Shown: piece after piece, positions 39,379-50,965 of the stretch
Position numbering within the stretch: the stretch's first letter is position 1
Layout of the letters: each line of letters opens with the position of its first letter
NCBI RefSeq assembly: GCF_022869825.1
Contig: NZ_CP094971.1
Location: 1,551,501-1,615,500, forward strand
DNA from: Clostridium sp. BJN0001
GTDB lineage: Bacteria > Bacillota > Clostridia > Clostridiales > Clostridiaceae
Length of the DNA stretch: 64,000 nt
Direction: 5' to 3'
Notes under the pieces: model-generated
What the model was told of the DNA's origin: nothing
Databases searched by the model: none
What the model saw: only the letters and a program-made list of their open reading frames with translations
Made by a program: the position numbers and the translations under genes

Positions 39379-40503
39379 TTATTTCTTTTCTTTGTCATCT
39401 TTTTTATTCGATTTCTTTTGAGTACTGCTTTTGCTAGTACCTTCTTCTATTTTTTCATCTGTGTTTTCATTTTCATCCTTTTGAGGTGTTTGTGCTAATT
39501 CAGCTAAAGGGAGATCATATTTTGATCTTATTTTATTTTCAATTTCAAGTGCGACTTCAGGATTTTCTTTCAAATATGTCTTTGAATTTTCCCTTCCTTG
39601 TCCAAGCCTTATGTCTCCATATGAAAACCATGCTCCACTTTTCTGAACTATATCCTCTTTAACTCCTACATCTAAAATATTTCCATTTCTTGATATTCCC
39701 TCATTATACATTATATCAAATTCGGCCTGTTTAAATGGAGGTGCTACTTTATTTTTCATAACCTTAACTCTTGTTCTATTACCTATTATACTGTCACCTT
39801 GTTTTATAGAATCAATTCGTCTTATATCAAGTCTTATAGATGCATAAAACTTTAATGCTCTTCCACCTGTTGTAGTTTCAGGAGAACCAAACATTACTCC
39901 AACTTTTTCTCTAAGCTGATTTATAAATATAGCAACACAATTTGTCTTATTAAGTGTTCCTGTTAATTTTCTTAAAGCTTGAGACATAAGTCTTGCCTGA
40001 AGTCCTATATGGGAATCTCCCATTTCTCCTTCTATTTCTGCTTTAGGAACAAGCGCTGCTACTGAATCAACTATAAGAACATCAATTGCTCCTGAACGTA
40101 CAAGTGCTTCAGCAATCTCTAAAGCCTGCTCTCCTGTATCTGGCTGAGATAAGATAAGATTATCTATATCAACACCAAGTTTCCTTGCATAATTAGAATC
40201 TAATGCATGTTCTGCATCTATAAATGCGACAGCTCCACCATGTTTTTGTGATTCAGCTGCAATATGAAGAGCTACTGTAGTTTTTCCAGAACTTTCTGGT
40301 CCATATATTTCAACTACTCTTCCCTTTGGTACTCCTCCAATTCCTAATGCTATGTCAAGATCAAGACTTCCTGTAGAAATTGCATCTATCTTCATTATAT
40401 TGTGATCTCCAAGCTTCATTACAGAACCTTTTCCAAACTGCTTTTCAATCTGACCCATTGCACTTTCAATTGCTTTTAGTTTATTCTCATCTATATTTGC
40501 CAT
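39379..40503 (-). CDS. recA: RecA recombinase
   Basis: 374 residues. Walker [10 protein letters not shown] (68-76), the L1/L2 DNA-binding region around [15 protein letters not shown] and the conserved core are intact. A long, low-complexity charged C-terminal tail rich in Lys/Glu/Asp/Ser (about 340-374) is longer than usual. It performs homologous strand exchange and triggers LexA self-cleavage. AGAGGTG precedes the ATG. The promoter and a SOS box lie directly upstream. Confidence 0.99.
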   Translation of the reverse strand: MANIDENKLKAIESAMGQIEKQFGKGSVMKLGDHNIMKIDAISTGSLDLDIALGIGGVPKGRVVEIYGPESSGKTTVALHIAAESQKHGGAVAFIDAEHALDSNYARKLGVDIDNLILSQPDTGEQALEIAEALVRSGAIDVLIVDSVAALVPKAEIEGEMGDSHIGLQARLMSQALRKLTGTLNKTNCVAIFINQLREKVGVMFGSPETTTGGRALKFYASIRLDIRRIDSIKQGDSIIGNRTRVKVMKNKVAPPFKQAEFDIMYNEGISRNGNILDVGVKEDIVQKSGAWFSYGDIRLGQGRENSKTYLKENPEVALEIENKIRSKYDLPLAELAQTPQKDENENTDEKIEEGTSKSSTQKKSNKKDDKEKK

Positions 40504-40525
40504 TTATTGCACCTCTCTTTATTTA

Positions 40526-40539
40526 CGAACTTATGTTCT
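40526..40539. promoter_or_regulatory. LexA (SOS) box upstream of recA
   Basis: CGAACTTATGTTCT: GAAC and GTTC half-sites separated by four bases, matching the Gram-positive LexA consensus (CGAAC-N4-GTTCG) at 11-12 of the key positions. It lies at the predicted transcription start. Confidence 0.9.
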
Positions 40540-40545
40540 ATATAT

Positions 40546-40574
40546 ATTATAATTACTTTACTTCATCAAGTCAA
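40546..40574 (-). promoter_or_regulatory. Promoter of recA
   Basis: On the minus strand: -35 TTGACT (40569-40574), 17-base spacer, -10 TATAAT (40546-40551). This is a near-consensus sigma-A promoter whose start overlaps the LexA box. Confidence 0.85.
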
Positions 40575-40652
40575 TTAATATTAAAATAATTCCTCTACAA
40601 GAAGTAAAAGGAATTATTTTAATTATACCCATATTAATCTTTTTTAATCTCA

Positions 40653-41243
40653 CTATTTATCAATTTTTAAGACGTCTCTATTCATTACAAAATATACTAC
40701 TCCAGAAATAACAGTAACTAATACAGTTATGTTTACTAATGCTGGTGCAATATAATTAAATATTACTCTAAAAAAGCCAATATTATAAATTATATTTGTA
40801 AGATATATTGAATCTTTTATATTGACATCAATTAAAAGAGTAATTATTATTGTCATCTGAAGTACTGTTTTTATTTTTCCCCACCAGTTTGATGCCATTA
40901 CTCTCCCTTGAGCAGCTGCAATTGATCTTAAACCTGTAACCGCAAATTCTCTTGCAATTATTATTATAGCTGCATATGATGGAATTGCATGAAATTCTAC
41001 TAAACATATTAATGCTGTAGCTACAAGAAGTTTATCTGCTAAAGGATCTAAAAATTTTCCAAAATCAGTTATCTGATGTCTGCTTCTTGCTATGTACCCA
41101 TCAAGTTTATCTGTAATCGACGCTGCTACAAAAATAAATGTAGCTATAAAACTTCCATACGGAATATCTTTAACTGCTATAAATATCAGAAAAAAAGGTA
41201 CTAAAATAATTCTAATTATTGTCAACTTATTTGCAAGATTCAT
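40653..41243 (-). CDS. pgsA: CDP-diacylglycerol-glycerol-3-phosphate 3-phosphatidyltransferase
   Basis: 196 residues, about five membrane helices. The CDP-alcohol phosphotransferase signature is intact: a DKLDGYIAR motif followed by [12 protein letters not shown]. It makes phosphatidylglycerol phosphate, the precursor of PG and cardiolipin. It overlaps rimO by 4 bases (ATGA type). Confidence 0.95.
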   Translation of the reverse strand: MNLANKLTIIRIILVPFFLIFIAVKDIPYGSFIATFIFVAASITDKLDGYIARSRHQITDFGKFLDPLADKLLVATALICLVEFHAIPSYAAIIIIAREFAVTGLRSIAAAQGRVMASNWWGKIKTVLQMTIIITLLIDVNIKDSIYLTNIIYNIGFFRVIFNYIAPALVNITVLVTVISGVVYFVMNRDVLKIDK

Positions 41244-42628
41244 AACACAACAACTCCTAGTAAATCATAATCCAAATTTTGTACTACTTTTATATTAACA
41301 AAAGTTCCATTTTCTATATTTTTTTCAGATTTAAATAGAATATTTCCATCAATATCAGGTGCCATTTCATAGCTTCTTCCATAATAATACTCACCATCAA
41401 AGCCTTCTGTTAATACTCTATATACTTTTCCAATCTTAGAAGCATTTATATCTTTAGAAATCTTTTTCTGAACTTCCATTAATATTTTTTCTCTAGAAAA
41501 TTTCACATTTTCTTCTATTTGTCCACTCATTCTAGCAGCTGCAGTATCTTCTTCCTGAGAATATCTAAATACTCCAACTTTATCTAATTTAAATTCATTT
41601 AAAAAAGTAATTATTTCTTTAAAATCTTCTTCTGTTTCATTTGGGAATCCAACTATAAAAGTTGTTCTTATTACAATGTTTGGAACTTTTTTTCTAAGTT
41701 TCTTAATTGTATCCATAATCTGTTCTTTTGTAGTTTTTCTTCCCATAAGCTTCAATACATGATTTGATATATGTTGAATAGGTATATCAATATATTTAGC
41801 TACTTTATCATTTTTTGCTATCTCATCAATTAAATCTTCATAGATTTCTTCTGGATAACAGTAAAGAAGTCTTATTATTTCTATTCCTTCAATCTGAGAA
41901 AGCTTTTCTATTAAAATATGAAGAGATTTTTTATTATATAAATCAGTTCCATACATTACAGTATCCTGTGCTATAAGTATTAATTCCTTAATTCCATTTT
42001 GTGCTAACTCCTCAGCTTCTTTTATGATATTTTCCATCTTTCTGCTTCTGAATCTGCCCCTTATTTTAGGAATTATACAATAAGTACAGAAATTATTACA
42101 TCCTTCTGCAATTCTTATATATGCAGTTTTCCCTGAAGTTGTAAGAATCCTGTCCCCTTCGTTTATATTCTGATCTGAATACGAAATCATTTCTTGCTTA
42201 TCTTCTAAACTATCTTTATTTAACTTTTCACTAATTTTTAAAGCTATTTTTTGATAGTCATTAACTCCAAACATCATATCTATTTCTGGAATTAATTCTA
42301 AAAGTTCATTTCCATATCTTTGAATCAAGCATCCAGTTGCTACAAGAAGTTTACATTTCCCATTTTTTTTATGCTGTGCCATCTCTAAAATTGTATCTAT
42401 AGATTCCTGTTTGGCACTTTCTATAAAACCACATGTATTTATTATTATTACTTCTGCCTCTTTTGGATCTGAGGTTATATCAAATAATGAATTCACTCTT
42501 GCAAGAATAATTTCAGAATCGATTCTATTTTTATCGCATCCAAGACTTATAAGACCGACTTTTATTTTATCTTTACTTCTCATATTATAAGATTTTTCTT
42601 TTCTTATTGGTATACTACTCTTTATCAA
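41240..42628 (-). CDS. rimO: Ribosomal protein S12 methylthiotransferase
   Basis: 462 residues from a TTG at 42628 with AGGAGG 10 bases upstream; an ATG 15 codons in lacks a ribosome site. The N-terminal UPF0004 domain (SLGCDKN, then INTCGF, then TGCL Cys residues) holds the second Fe-S cluster. The radical SAM motif CNNFCTYC follows, and a TRAM domain ends the protein. The motifs distinguish RimO from MiaB. It methylthiolates an Asp of ribosomal protein S12. Confidence 0.93.
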   Translation of the reverse strand: MIKSSIPIRKEKSYNMRSKDKIKVGLISLGCDKNRIDSEIILARVNSLFDITSDPKEAEVIIINTCGFIESAKQESIDTILEMAQHKKNGKCKLLVATGCLIQRYGNELLELIPEIDMMFGVNDYQKIALKISEKLNKDSLEDKQEMISYSDQNINEGDRILTTSGKTAYIRIAEGCNNFCTYCIIPKIRGRFRSRKMENIIKEAEELAQNGIKELILIAQDTVMYGTDLYNKKSLHILIEKLSQIEGIEIIRLLYCYPEEIYEDLIDEIAKNDKVAKYIDIPIQHISNHVLKLMGRKTTKEQIMDTIKKLRKKVPNIVIRTTFIVGFPNETEEDFKEIITFLNEFKLDKVGVFRYSQEEDTAAARMSGQIEENVKFSREKILMEVQKKISKDINASKIGKVYRVLTEGFDGEYYYGRSYEMAPDIDGNILFKSEKNIENGTFVNIKVVQNLDYDLLGVVVL

Positions 42629-42685
42629 GTGTCTAAATCCTCCTAATGTAACTCTCTTTTAATTATATCAATTTAAATAATTAAG

Positions 42686-42708
42686 TGCAATAACGTACAA
42701 ATATTGCA
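42686..42708 (-). terminator. Possible weak terminator after ftsK
   Basis: A 7-bp stem (TGCAATA/TATTGCA) with a 9-base loop between ftsK and rimO, followed on the minus strand by a mixed A/T tract. Weak evidence. Confidence 0.4.
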
Positions 42709-42723
42709 AATATTATTTTTTTG

Positions 42724-45054
42724 TTAATAGTCTCCGTTCTCATACTGATCTCTTGTTATAAGTACATTCCTTGGTTTGCTTCCATCTTTTTTTGAAATTA
42801 TACCTCTTCTCTCAAGTTCATCCATAATATTTGATGCTCTATTAAAACCTATTCTAAGTTTTCTTTGTATAAATGATGTTGACGCTTGATTAAAATCTAT
42901 AACTGTATTTATAGCTTCATCTAACAATTCATCTTCTTCATTCATATCAGAATCTTTTCCTTTGCCTTTTGACATTTCCATTGCATTATTATTTATTTCA
43001 TCAATTATATCAGACTGATAAGAATTTTCTTTTTCTTCCTCTTTTATATATGAAACAACTTTTTCAACTTCTTCTTCAGATATAAAACATCCCTGTACTC
43101 TTAAAGGCTTGCTTTCACCAACAGGATAATATAGCATATCTCCTTTTCCTAAAAGTTTTTCTGCTCCAGAACTATCAAGTATTGTTCTTGAATCTACCTG
43201 TGATGATACAGCAAACGATATTCTAGATGGTATATTGGCTTTTATAACACCTGTTATTACGTCAACTGAAGGTCTTTGAGTAGCAATTACAAGATGCATT
43301 CCTGCTGCTCTTGCCATTTGTGCAAGCCTTCCTATATAATCTTCTACATCATTTGGACAAACCATCATAAGATCTGAAAGTTCATCAACTATTATTACTA
43401 TATAAGGCAGTTTTTTCTCTATTTGACCTTTTTCATAAAGTTCATTATAAGACTGCATATTTCTTACACCCATATCTGCAAATAATTTATACCTCTTTGT
43501 CATTTCATTAACTGCCCAGTTTAATGCTGCAGCTGCTTTTTTAGGATCTGTAACTACTGGTATTAAAAGATGAGGCACTCCATTATAAACATTAAGTTCA
43601 ACAACTTTAGGATCTACCATAAGAAGCTTTACTTCATCAGGTCTATATTTATAAAGTATACTTATTATAAGAGAATTTATGCAAACACTCTTTCCTGATC
43701 CTGTAGCTCCTGCAATTAATGTATGAGGCATTTTACTTAAATCTCCTACAACACATTTTCCAGATATATCTTTTCCAAGTGCAAATGCTATTTTTTTATT
43801 TGTGTTTATAAACTCATTATTTTCAAGAACCTCACGTAAAAATACAGGTGTCTGTTTCCTATTTGGAACTTCTATTCCAACTGCCGCTTTTCCTGGAATT
43901 GGTGCTTCAATTCTTATACCTGATGCAGCAAGTCCAAGAGCTATATCATCTGATAAATTTACTATCTTGCTTACTTTAACGCCAGGACTTGGCTGAAGCT
44001 CAAATCTTGTAACTGATGGTCCTTTGGTCACCTGAGTTACTTTAGCATCGACTCCAAAATTTGATAAAATTTCTTCAAGTTTATCAGCATTTTCAATCAG
44101 TTCTTTTTTATCCGAGCTATTAAGTTTAGTATTTTTATTTATGTTAAGTAGACTAATATCAGGAAATCTATATTCCTTTTCATCACTTTTTTCATGCTGT
44201 ATTTTCTCTTCAATTTCCTTGTTCATCACGTCTTTTGATTTTTCTTCTTCTTTATTCTCTTCTTTTTGATTTTCTTCTTGTTCTTTGCTTATTAAAGGTT
44301 CAACATCTGAATTCTCTTTCATAAAATCTAATATCTGAATTTTTTTATCAACACCATCTAAAAGTTTCTTCTTTTGATCATTAGTTTTATTATTTTCAGA
44401 TGATTCTGTTTTATCATTAATATTTATATAACTTTTATTTTTCTTATTTTTCTTTCTCTTTATATTTTTCTCTTTAAGTGATCTTCCTTTACTTTCAAAT
44501 TTAATGGAAAGATCATAAAGTGTAATATCAAAAATAAGCAAAAGAGATATAAGTGAAAGTGTAAATATAACTATATACATTCCAACTACGCCAATAAGTC
44601 TTATAAGTGGATAACATATAATATATAATGCAATTCCTCCAGCTAAATTTCCTGTTTCTCCTTTTATTAACATTAAAAAATGTGAAAAAAACTGGAATTC
44701 TTCTTTTGAATTTTTAGCAATTTGAATATCTATAGTTGCAAATGCAGCCATTATTACAATAATCAAAAGAGTAATTCCATAAAATTTCTTATTGATTAAA
44801 ATATTTCCTTTAGTTTTTATATATTGCCATCCAAAATATATCAAATATAATGGCAATGCAAAAGCACCCACTCCAAGCAGTGCAAATAAAAGCTTCTGCG
44901 ATAAAGTAGATAATACTCCTGCAAATGATGTGTATACAGCTATTGATAAAATAATACCTACACACATATATATTATACCTGATATATCAGGATTAGTTTT
45001 ATTACTTTTTTTCTTTTCAGCTGTTTTTGTTTTAGCTTTCCTAGCTCTGCTCAA
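42724..45054 (-). CDS. ftsK: FtsK/SpoIIIE DNA translocase
   Basis: 776 residues from a TTG 6 bases after AGGGGTGG. It has about four or five N-terminal membrane helices (about 25-180) and a charged low-complexity linker rich in Lys/Glu (about 200-300). The RecA-like motor has Walker [10 protein letters not shown], and the C-terminal gamma winged helix ends in [22 protein letters not shown]. It pumps DNA across the division or sporulation septum. The position between rimO and a TepA-like gene resembles spoIIIE of Bacillus. Confidence 0.95.
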   Translation of the reverse strand: MSRARKAKTKTAEKKKSNKTNPDISGIIYMCVGIILSIAVYTSFAGVLSTLSQKLLFALLGVGAFALPLYLIYFGWQYIKTKGNILINKKFYGITLLIIVIMAAFATIDIQIAKNSKEEFQFFSHFLMLIKGETGNLAGGIALYIICYPLIRLIGVVGMYIVIFTLSLISLLLIFDITLYDLSIKFESKGRSLKEKNIKRKKNKKNKSYININDKTESSENNKTNDQKKKLLDGVDKKIQILDFMKENSDVEPLISKEQEENQKEENKEEEKSKDVMNKEIEEKIQHEKSDEKEYRFPDISLLNINKNTKLNSSDKKELIENADKLEEILSNFGVDAKVTQVTKGPSVTRFELQPSPGVKVSKIVNLSDDIALGLAASGIRIEAPIPGKAAVGIEVPNRKQTPVFLREVLENNEFINTNKKIAFALGKDISGKCVVGDLSKMPHTLIAGATGSGKSVCINSLIISILYKYRPDEVKLLMVDPKVVELNVYNGVPHLLIPVVTDPKKAAAALNWAVNEMTKRYKLFADMGVRNMQSYNELYEKGQIEKKLPYIVIIVDELSDLMMVCPNDVEDYIGRLAQMARAAGMHLVIATQRPSVDVITGVIKANIPSRISFAVSSQVDSRTILDSSGAEKLLGKGDMLYYPVGESKPLRVQGCFISEEEVEKVVSYIKEEEKENSYQSDIIDEINNNAMEMSKGKGKDSDMNEEDELLDEAINTVIDFNQASTSFIQRKLRIGFNRASNIMDELERRGIISKKDGSKPRNVLITRDQYENGDY

Positions 45055-45147
45055 TTAAAACCACCCCTAATTATTATTTCTTCACAGAAAATAATTTTCC
45101 TTTATAAGATAACACTAAAATAGAAAAACAGCCATACTTTATTTTAA

Positions 45148-45840
45148 TTATTTTTTGTTAATAAGTTCTCTAAGCTTTTTAATTGCTTCTGAAATACCGC
45201 CAACTTCATTTATAAGTCCACATTTTACAGCCTGCTCACCTATAAGAAGAGTTCCAACATCATTCAAAAGATCATCTTTTTCTGACATAAACTTTTCTAA
45301 TGTTTCTAATTTTATTTCAGATGTTCTTACAATAAATTCATTTATTCTCTCCTGCATCTTTTTAAAATATTCAAATGTCTGTTCAACACCAATAATAAAC
45401 CCTGTCATTCGTATAGGATGAACTATCATTGTGGCAGATGGTGTAATAAAAGAATAATCTGCTGATGTTGCAAGAGGAACACCTATTGAATGTCCTCCTC
45501 CTATTACTATAGAAACAGTAGGTTTAGAAAGACTTCTTATCATTTCAGATATTCCAAGGCCTGCTTCTACATCCCCTCCAACCGTATTTAAAACTATAAG
45601 TACTCCCTTTACTCCATCATTTTGCTCAATATCAATAAGTTGAGGTATTATATGTTCATATTTAGTTGCTTTTGTCTGCGGTGGAAGAACAGCATGACCT
45701 TCAATCTGTCCTATTATAGGTATCACCTGTATTTCTCTATTTGGATAAGCTATATTTGTATTTCCAAGCTGTTTAATATTTTCTATTTTTTGATCCTCAA
45801 TTTTTTCTTTTTCATTTTTGTTTGATAATTCATAATTCAT
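45148..45840 (-). CDS. ClpP-like serine protease, TepA type
   Basis: 230 residues with a ClpP/crotonase fold. The nucleophile region reads GGGHSIGVPLA (Ser118), the base lies in MIVHPI (His141), and a downstream Asp lies in the KDDLLNDVG stretch. The N-terminal 30 residues are charged and disordered-looking. The same family (TepA/YlxI) sits next to spoIIIE in Bacillus and was linked there to protein secretion. It lacks canonical ClpX-docking features that I can identify. Confidence 0.82.
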   Translation of the reverse strand: MNYELSNKNEKEKIEDQKIENIKQLGNTNIAYPNREIQVIPIIGQIEGHAVLPPQTKATKYEHIIPQLIDIEQNDGVKGVLIVLNTVGGDVEAGLGISEMIRSLSKPTVSIVIGGGHSIGVPLATSADYSFITPSATMIVHPIRMTGFIIGVEQTFEYFKKMQERINEFIVRTSEIKLETLEKFMSEKDDLLNDVGTLLIGEQAVKCGLINEVGGISEAIKKLRELINKK

Positions 45841-45895
45841 ATTAAATCACTCCTTGCATTTAGTATTTTACAAGAAAGATTTATTTATTCAGATG

Positions 45896-47089
45896 TTATT
45901 TAAACGCCTTGTGTATAGATCTTACTGCATTATCGGCATTTTTAGATTCTACAAGACACCATATTGTCATATTAGAATCTGCTGTTTGAAGAACATTTAT
46001 ATTATCGTTTTTAAGTGCTCCATAAATTGCAGCCATAACACCTGGTTTTCCACTCATTTTAGATCCTACTGCTGCAACAACTGTACAATCCTTAACTTCT
46101 GTATATTTTATATTGTTCTTATTAAATAATTTAATTGAAATATCTTCATCATAATTTTTTATTGTAAATATCTGTTTGTCAGGGAAAATATTAATTAAAT
46201 CAAGACTTATATTATTTGCAGCAAGCAAAGATAAAATATCAAAATATTTTTTATTTCCTTTATTATCAGATTCTTTTATAGTAATCTGAATCCTATCTTT
46301 CTTACATGTAACCCCTGTTATAATTCTTGATGCTTTTATATCACCGCAATTATTTATTATAGTTCCTTTTGCATCAGACATTGTATTTTTTATATAAATT
46401 GGAATATTTCCTTCCATAGCAATCTTAACTGCTTTTTTATCAATTACTTTTGCGCCTTCAGAAGCTAACTGAAAAACTTCACTATAGCTTATTACATCAA
46501 TAAGTTCTGCATCTTTTACTATTCTTGGATCAGCAGTCATTATACCATCAACATCTGTATATATCTCTACAGCAGCTGCCTTTAATGCTTTACCAAGTAT
46601 TGAAGCTGTTGTATCACTTCCACCTCTTCCAAGGGTTGTGAAATATCCATCAGCTGTTTTCCCTTGAAATCCTGCAATGACTGGTACTCCGCCATTAGAT
46701 AAAATTTTCATTATATTTCCTGTATTAGTTTCTATACATTTTGCATCTGTAAAATCAGAATCTGTAACTATACCTGCTTGGCCTCCTGTAAGAGGAACAG
46801 CATGTATATTCTTTTTATATAACTCATTTGATAAAACTACAGTACTTATTATTTCCCCGCAACATGTTAAAAGGTCAGAAGCCATTTTATTTCTTTTCTT
46901 AAAATCTTCATCTATAAGTCCAAGAAGAGTATCAGTTGCATATGGTGCTCCATATCTACCCATTGCTGAAACTACAACTACTGGACTAAAACCATTAAGT
47001 ATAGCATTCTCAATTTTTTTTATAACATAGCTCCTCATTTTTTCATCTTTAACAGATGTCCCACCAAATTTCTGAACTAGAATTTTCAT
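45896..47089 (-). CDS. dapG: Aspartate kinase
   Basis: 397 residues from the ATG at 47089, 11 bases after GGAGG; upstream in-frame ATGs precede the site. The kinase motif KFGGTSV is at the N-terminus, with FTTLGRGGSDTTA, TDVDGIMTADPR and two C-terminal ACT domains for lysine- or diaminopimelate-type feedback. It phosphorylates aspartate, the first step toward DAP, lysine, methionine and threonine. The DapG assignment rests on the neighbours (mlpA/ymxH and tepA), which match the Bacillus dapG locus. Confidence 0.88.
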   Translation of the reverse strand: MKILVQKFGGTSVKDEKMRSYVIKKIENAILNGFSPVVVVSAMGRYGAPYATDTLLGLIDEDFKKRNKMASDLLTCCGEIISTVVLSNELYKKNIHAVPLTGGQAGIVTDSDFTDAKCIETNTGNIMKILSNGGVPVIAGFQGKTADGYFTTLGRGGSDTTASILGKALKAAAVEIYTDVDGIMTADPRIVKDAELIDVISYSEVFQLASEGAKVIDKKAVKIAMEGNIPIYIKNTMSDAKGTIINNCGDIKASRIITGVTCKKDRIQITIKESDNKGNKKYFDILSLLAANNISLDLINIFPDKQIFTIKNYDEDISIKLFNKNNIKYTEVKDCTVVAAVGSKMSGKPGVMAAIYGALKNDNINVLQTADSNMTIWCLVESKNADNAVRSIHKAFK

Positions 47090-47108
47090 TGTATTACTTA
47101 CCTCCATA

Positions 47109-47390
47109 TTATAGTTTAACTTTTTTAAGATCCTCCTCAGAAGCATCTATTATAATTGTTCTAGCCCCTATTTTTTTAACACATTTCCACGGAATTTCAA
47201 TAAAATCTCCATTTGAAAAGAATCTAAATTTCCCCATATTTAAATTTACTATAAGATACTTAAAATTTCCATCATCATCTATTATGATATCATTATTAAT
47301 AAGATAATCATACTTCTCACCATCATTAATATTTATTAATTCATACTTCTCAATTTCACTTAAATATTTTATATTATTTTCTTCAGACAT
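47109..47390 (-). CDS. YlmC/YmxH family PRC-barrel protein
   Basis: 93 residues, a single PRC-barrel-like beta domain (EYELININDGEKY, then IPWKCVKKIGARTIIID). YmxH/YlmC proteins of clostridia and bacilli are small, sporulation-associated and of unknown biochemical role. AGGAGG precedes the ATG. It lies between the M16 peptidase and aspartokinase genes, as in Bacillus. Confidence 0.85.
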   Translation of the reverse strand: MSEENNIKYLSEIEKYELININDGEKYDYLINNDIIIDDDGNFKYLIVNLNMGKFRFFSNGDFIEIPWKCVKKIGARTIIIDASEEDLKKVKL

Positions 47391-47457
47391 AAAAAAACCT
47401 CCTTCTTACATCACATAATTATATGATATAAAAAGAAGATTTAATACATAAGTATAA

Positions 47458-48720
47458 TCACTTCTTAAATACTATTTGATCATAAATCCTTTTATCATCA
47501 TCATTACTTAAATATGCAGCATTTATTACTCCTTTTTTAAAGCAACATGAAAGCGCATCGTTAATAGATGTCTGATTTATTTTATTTATTGAATCTATAA
47601 CGTCTTCTTGTGTTCTTACTTTATTAAGGAATAGATATGTCTTGGCATTTTTAAACATTCTTGCAGTAGTGCTTTCAAGTCCAAGAACATAATTAGCCTT
47701 TATTTTTTCTTTATTAATATTCATAAGTTCATCAGAAATACCTTTTTTAGATAATTTATCTACTTCTGAAACTATAGAACTTAACGCTTCTTTAGAATAT
47801 TTTTTATTTACGAATGCATAAATATTGAAAACTCCAATTCCTTGATAAGGCTGAAGATAAGAACCTATTGAATAACAAAAACCCATTTCTTCTCTTATCT
47901 TTTGAAAAAGAATTGATGATGCTCCTCCTCCAAAGATATTATTTAATAATGCCATTGAAGGTAATAACTTTTCATCTCCATATTTTATTCCATTTAAGCC
48001 CAAACTTATCTGAAGTTGTTCAATATCTTTTTTAGCAGAAATTGATTCATTTTCTAATTCTACTTTCTCATATTTAGGAATATACTCTTTACCAGTCCAT
48101 TTTCCGAAATATTCTGTAATAACTTTAATAAGTTCTTTTTCATCAAAATTTCCACATACAGATATTACTGCATTATAAGGTGTATATTTTTCATTAATAA
48201 ATTCTATTATATCCTGTCTTTTGAAAGAATTTACTGTCTCTTTAGTTCCAAGAATCGGGAAAGAAAGTGAAGTAGAACCAAATGCTGCTTTTGCAAATGT
48301 GTCATCAAGAACATCTTCTGGCTGATCACTACTCATCTTTATCTCTTCATTAATAACTTTCTTTTCTTTTTCTATTTCTTCTTCAGAAAATTTTGAATTA
48401 ATAATAATATCTGATAATACATCTATTGTAGAATTAATATGTTCAGAAAGTGTTTTTACATAGAAACATGTTGCTTCTTTACTTGTAAAAGCATTTATCT
48501 GCCCACCTAAATTCTCTATATCTGTTATGATTTTTTTAGAATCTCTCTTCTCTGTTCCTTTAAAGAACATATGCTCTATGAAATGAGAAATACCATTATT
48601 TTGCAAAGTCTCATTTCTTGAGCCATTCTGAACCATAACTCCTATGCTTACAGATTCGAGATATTCCATCTTTTCGGTTACTATTCTAAGACCATTAGAT
48701 AATTTATAAATCGAATACAT
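47458..48720 (-). CDS. M16 family zinc peptidase (MlpA/YmxG type)
   Basis: 420 residues. The inverted zinc motif HFIEH (His46, Glu49, His50) followed by the distant Glu in the VINEEIKMSSD region marks an active M16 peptidase. Two repeated alpha/beta domains are present, as in processing-peptidase relatives. It is cytoplasmic with no signal peptide. MlpA in Bacillus sits in the same place, between pnp and the aspartokinase locus. Confidence 0.9.
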   Translation of the reverse strand: MYSIYKLSNGLRIVTEKMEYLESVSIGVMVQNGSRNETLQNNGISHFIEHMFFKGTEKRDSKKIITDIENLGGQINAFTSKEATCFYVKTLSEHINSTIDVLSDIIINSKFSEEEIEKEKKVINEEIKMSSDQPEDVLDDTFAKAAFGSTSLSFPILGTKETVNSFKRQDIIEFINEKYTPYNAVISVCGNFDEKELIKVITEYFGKWTGKEYIPKYEKVELENESISAKKDIEQLQISLGLNGIKYGDEKLLPSMALLNNIFGGGASSILFQKIREEMGFCYSIGSYLQPYQGIGVFNIYAFVNKKYSKEALSSIVSEVDKLSKKGISDELMNINKEKIKANYVLGLESTTARMFKNAKTYLFLNKVRTQEDVIDSINKINQTSINDALSCCFKKGVINAAYLSNDDDKRIYDQIVFKK

Positions 48721-48759
48721 TTAACTGTCTCCTCAAATTACTTACTTTACAAAAGAATT

Positions 48760-48782
48760 AAAAGGCAATCAAATTGCCTTTT
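48760..48782 (-). terminator. Terminator of pnp
   Basis: A 9-bp stem (AAAGGCAAT/ATTGCCTTT) with a 3-base loop, just after the pnp stop. The minus-strand T-tract is short. Confidence 0.65.
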
Positions 48783-48788
48783 TCATTT

Positions 48789-50891
48789 TTATTTTTCTTT
48801 ATTTTCTTTTTCAATTAAAGCATCTTTTCTTGAAAGATTAATTCTACCTTGTGAATCAATTTCTGTAACTTTTACAAGAATTTCATCTCCAACAGAAACT
48901 ACATCTTCAACTTTCTCAACTCTCTCTTTTGCGAGTTTCGAAATATGAACTAATCCTTCTTTATTAGGTAATACTTCAACGAAAGCTCCGAAATTAGTTA
49001 TTTTAACTACTTTTCCAAGATAAACTTCTCCTGCTTTTACATCTCTTGTAAGTCCATCAATAATCTCAATTGCTTTATTTACTCCATCATGATCAGTTGA
49101 GCTTACAAATACAGTTCCATCATCATTTATATCGATTTTAACACCAGTATCCTCGATTATTTTATTGATGACTTTTCCACCTGCACCTATTACATCTCTT
49201 ATCTTGTCTTTATCAATTTTTATTGTCTGTGTCTTAGGAGCATATGTTGATACGTCTTCTCTTGGCTTCTCGATACATTTATCTATAACATCAAGAATAG
49301 TAAGTCTAGCTGTTCTAGCTTTTCTTATAGCCTGTTCTACGACATTAAAACTAAATCCTTTAAGTTTTGTATCAACCTGTATTGCAGTAATTCCTTCTGT
49401 TGTTCCTGCAACTTTAAAGTCCATATCTCCAAAGAAATCTTCTATTCCCTGTATATCAGTTAAAATAAGTTCTTCACTTAAATCTTCTGATGTAATAAGT
49501 CCCATAGCAATACCTGCTGCAGGTCTTTTAATAGGAACTCCAGCATCTAAAAGAGCAAGTGTAGAACCACATACAGATGCCTGTGAAGTTGAACCATTAG
49601 AACTTAAGACTTCTGAAACAAGTCTTATTGTATAAGGAAACTCTTCTTCTGAAGGTATTAAAGGTAATAATGCTTTTTCTGCTAAAGCACCATGGCCTAT
49701 CTCTCTTCTTCCTGGTCCTCTTAAAGGCTTTACTTCACCTGTTGAATATCCTGGGAAATTATAGTGATGAATATATCTCTTCTTTTCTATTTCATCAAGT
49801 CCATCAAGATACTGAACTTCACTTATTGAACCTAATGTAGCAACTGTCATTACTTGAGTAAGTCCTCTTGTAAATATTCCTGAACCATGTGTTCTAGGTA
49901 ATACTCCAACTTCAGCTGAAAGTGGTCTTATCTCATCAAATGCTCTTCCATCTGGTCTTCTTTTATCGACAAGAAGCATATGTCTTACTATTTTTTTCTG
50001 CATAGTATATAATATTTCACCAATATCAGCGATATTATCTGGATACTTTTCATCAAACTCATCATGAACTTTCTGTGTAAGTGCATCTACTGCTGCATTT
50101 CTTTTATCCTTATCCATTATATACATAGCTTTTTTTACATCATCAGCTATAAGTTCTTTAACTTCTTTTTCAAGCTTTTCATCTGGTTTGTATAATAAAG
50201 GTTCATCCTTTTTCTTTTGAAATTCTTTCATAGCTTCAAACTGAAAATCAATAATTGGCTGACACTCTTTAAAACCATATTCTATTGCATTTATCATTGT
50301 TTCTTCAGGAACTTCATCAGCACCCGCTTCAATCATCATTACAGTATCTCTAGTCGCACATACTGTTAAATTTAAACTACTTTGTGCTCTTTGTTCAGAA
50401 TCTGGATTTGTAACAAACTTTCCATCAATAAGTCCTACTTGAACTGCTGCTGCTGGAATTGTATATGGAACACTTGAAATACAAAGTGTTAATGATGCAG
50501 CATTTATAGCTAATATTTCAGGAAGTACATCTTTTTCTACTGAAACTACTGTACATATAACCTGAACATCGTTTCTATATCCCTTTGGGAATAATGGTCT
50601 TATTGTTCTGTCAACTGCTCTTCCATGAAGAATTGCTCTTTCAGAAGCTCTTCCTTCTCTTTTTATAAATCCACCAGGTATCTTACCTGCTGCATATAAT
50701 CTTTCCTCATATTCTACACTTAATGGGAAAAAATCAATTCCCTCTCTAGGTTCTTTTGATGCATTTACATTTGTCATTATTACAGTATCGCCATAACTAA
50801 TAAATGTAGCTGCATTTGATAACATACCAGTTTTGCCGTATTCTACTTTCATTTCTCTTCCGGCAATCTGTGTCTTTAGAATGTTATTCAT
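48789..50891 (-). CDS. pnp: Polynucleotide phosphorylase
   Basis: 700 residues from the ATG at 50891, 8 bases after GAGGAGG; the longer frame reaching 50951 has no ribosome site. It has two RNase PH domains joined by a helical domain, then a KH domain ([12 protein letters not shown]) and a C-terminal S1 domain ([20 protein letters not shown]). It degrades RNA 3' to 5' using phosphate. A terminator of rpsO lies just upstream. Confidence 0.98.
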   Translation of the reverse strand: MNNILKTQIAGREMKVEYGKTGMLSNAATFISYGDTVIMTNVNASKEPREGIDFFPLSVEYEERLYAAGKIPGGFIKREGRASERAILHGRAVDRTIRPLFPKGYRNDVQVICTVVSVEKDVLPEILAINAASLTLCISSVPYTIPAAAVQVGLIDGKFVTNPDSEQRAQSSLNLTVCATRDTVMMIEAGADEVPEETMINAIEYGFKECQPIIDFQFEAMKEFQKKKDEPLLYKPDEKLEKEVKELIADDVKKAMYIMDKDKRNAAVDALTQKVHDEFDEKYPDNIADIGEILYTMQKKIVRHMLLVDKRRPDGRAFDEIRPLSAEVGVLPRTHGSGIFTRGLTQVMTVATLGSISEVQYLDGLDEIEKKRYIHHYNFPGYSTGEVKPLRGPGRREIGHGALAEKALLPLIPSEEEFPYTIRLVSEVLSSNGSTSQASVCGSTLALLDAGVPIKRPAAGIAMGLITSEDLSEELILTDIQGIEDFFGDMDFKVAGTTEGITAIQVDTKLKGFSFNVVEQAIRKARTARLTILDVIDKCIEKPREDVSTYAPKTQTIKIDKDKIRDVIGAGGKVINKIIEDTGVKIDINDDGTVFVSSTDHDGVNKAIEIIDGLTRDVKAGEVYLGKVVKITNFGAFVEVLPNKEGLVHISKLAKERVEKVEDVVSVGDEILVKVTEIDSQGRINLSRKDALIEKENKEK

Positions 50892-50940
50892 TAATTGTAA
50901 CCTCCTCTCAAGGTCTGTTTTAATTATATTTTCAAAAAAT

Positions 50941-50961
50941 AGAGCGGACACAATCCGCTCT
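50941..50961 (-). terminator. Terminator of rpsO
   Basis: An 8-bp G+C-rich stem (AGAGCGGA/TCCGCTCT) with a 5-base loop and a T-run on the minus strand, between rpsO and pnp. Confidence 0.9.
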
Positions 50962-50965
50962 ATAA

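Noticed and set aside
49165..49635. 156-residue plus-strand frame
   Set aside because: It is antisense to pnp, with no supporting signals.
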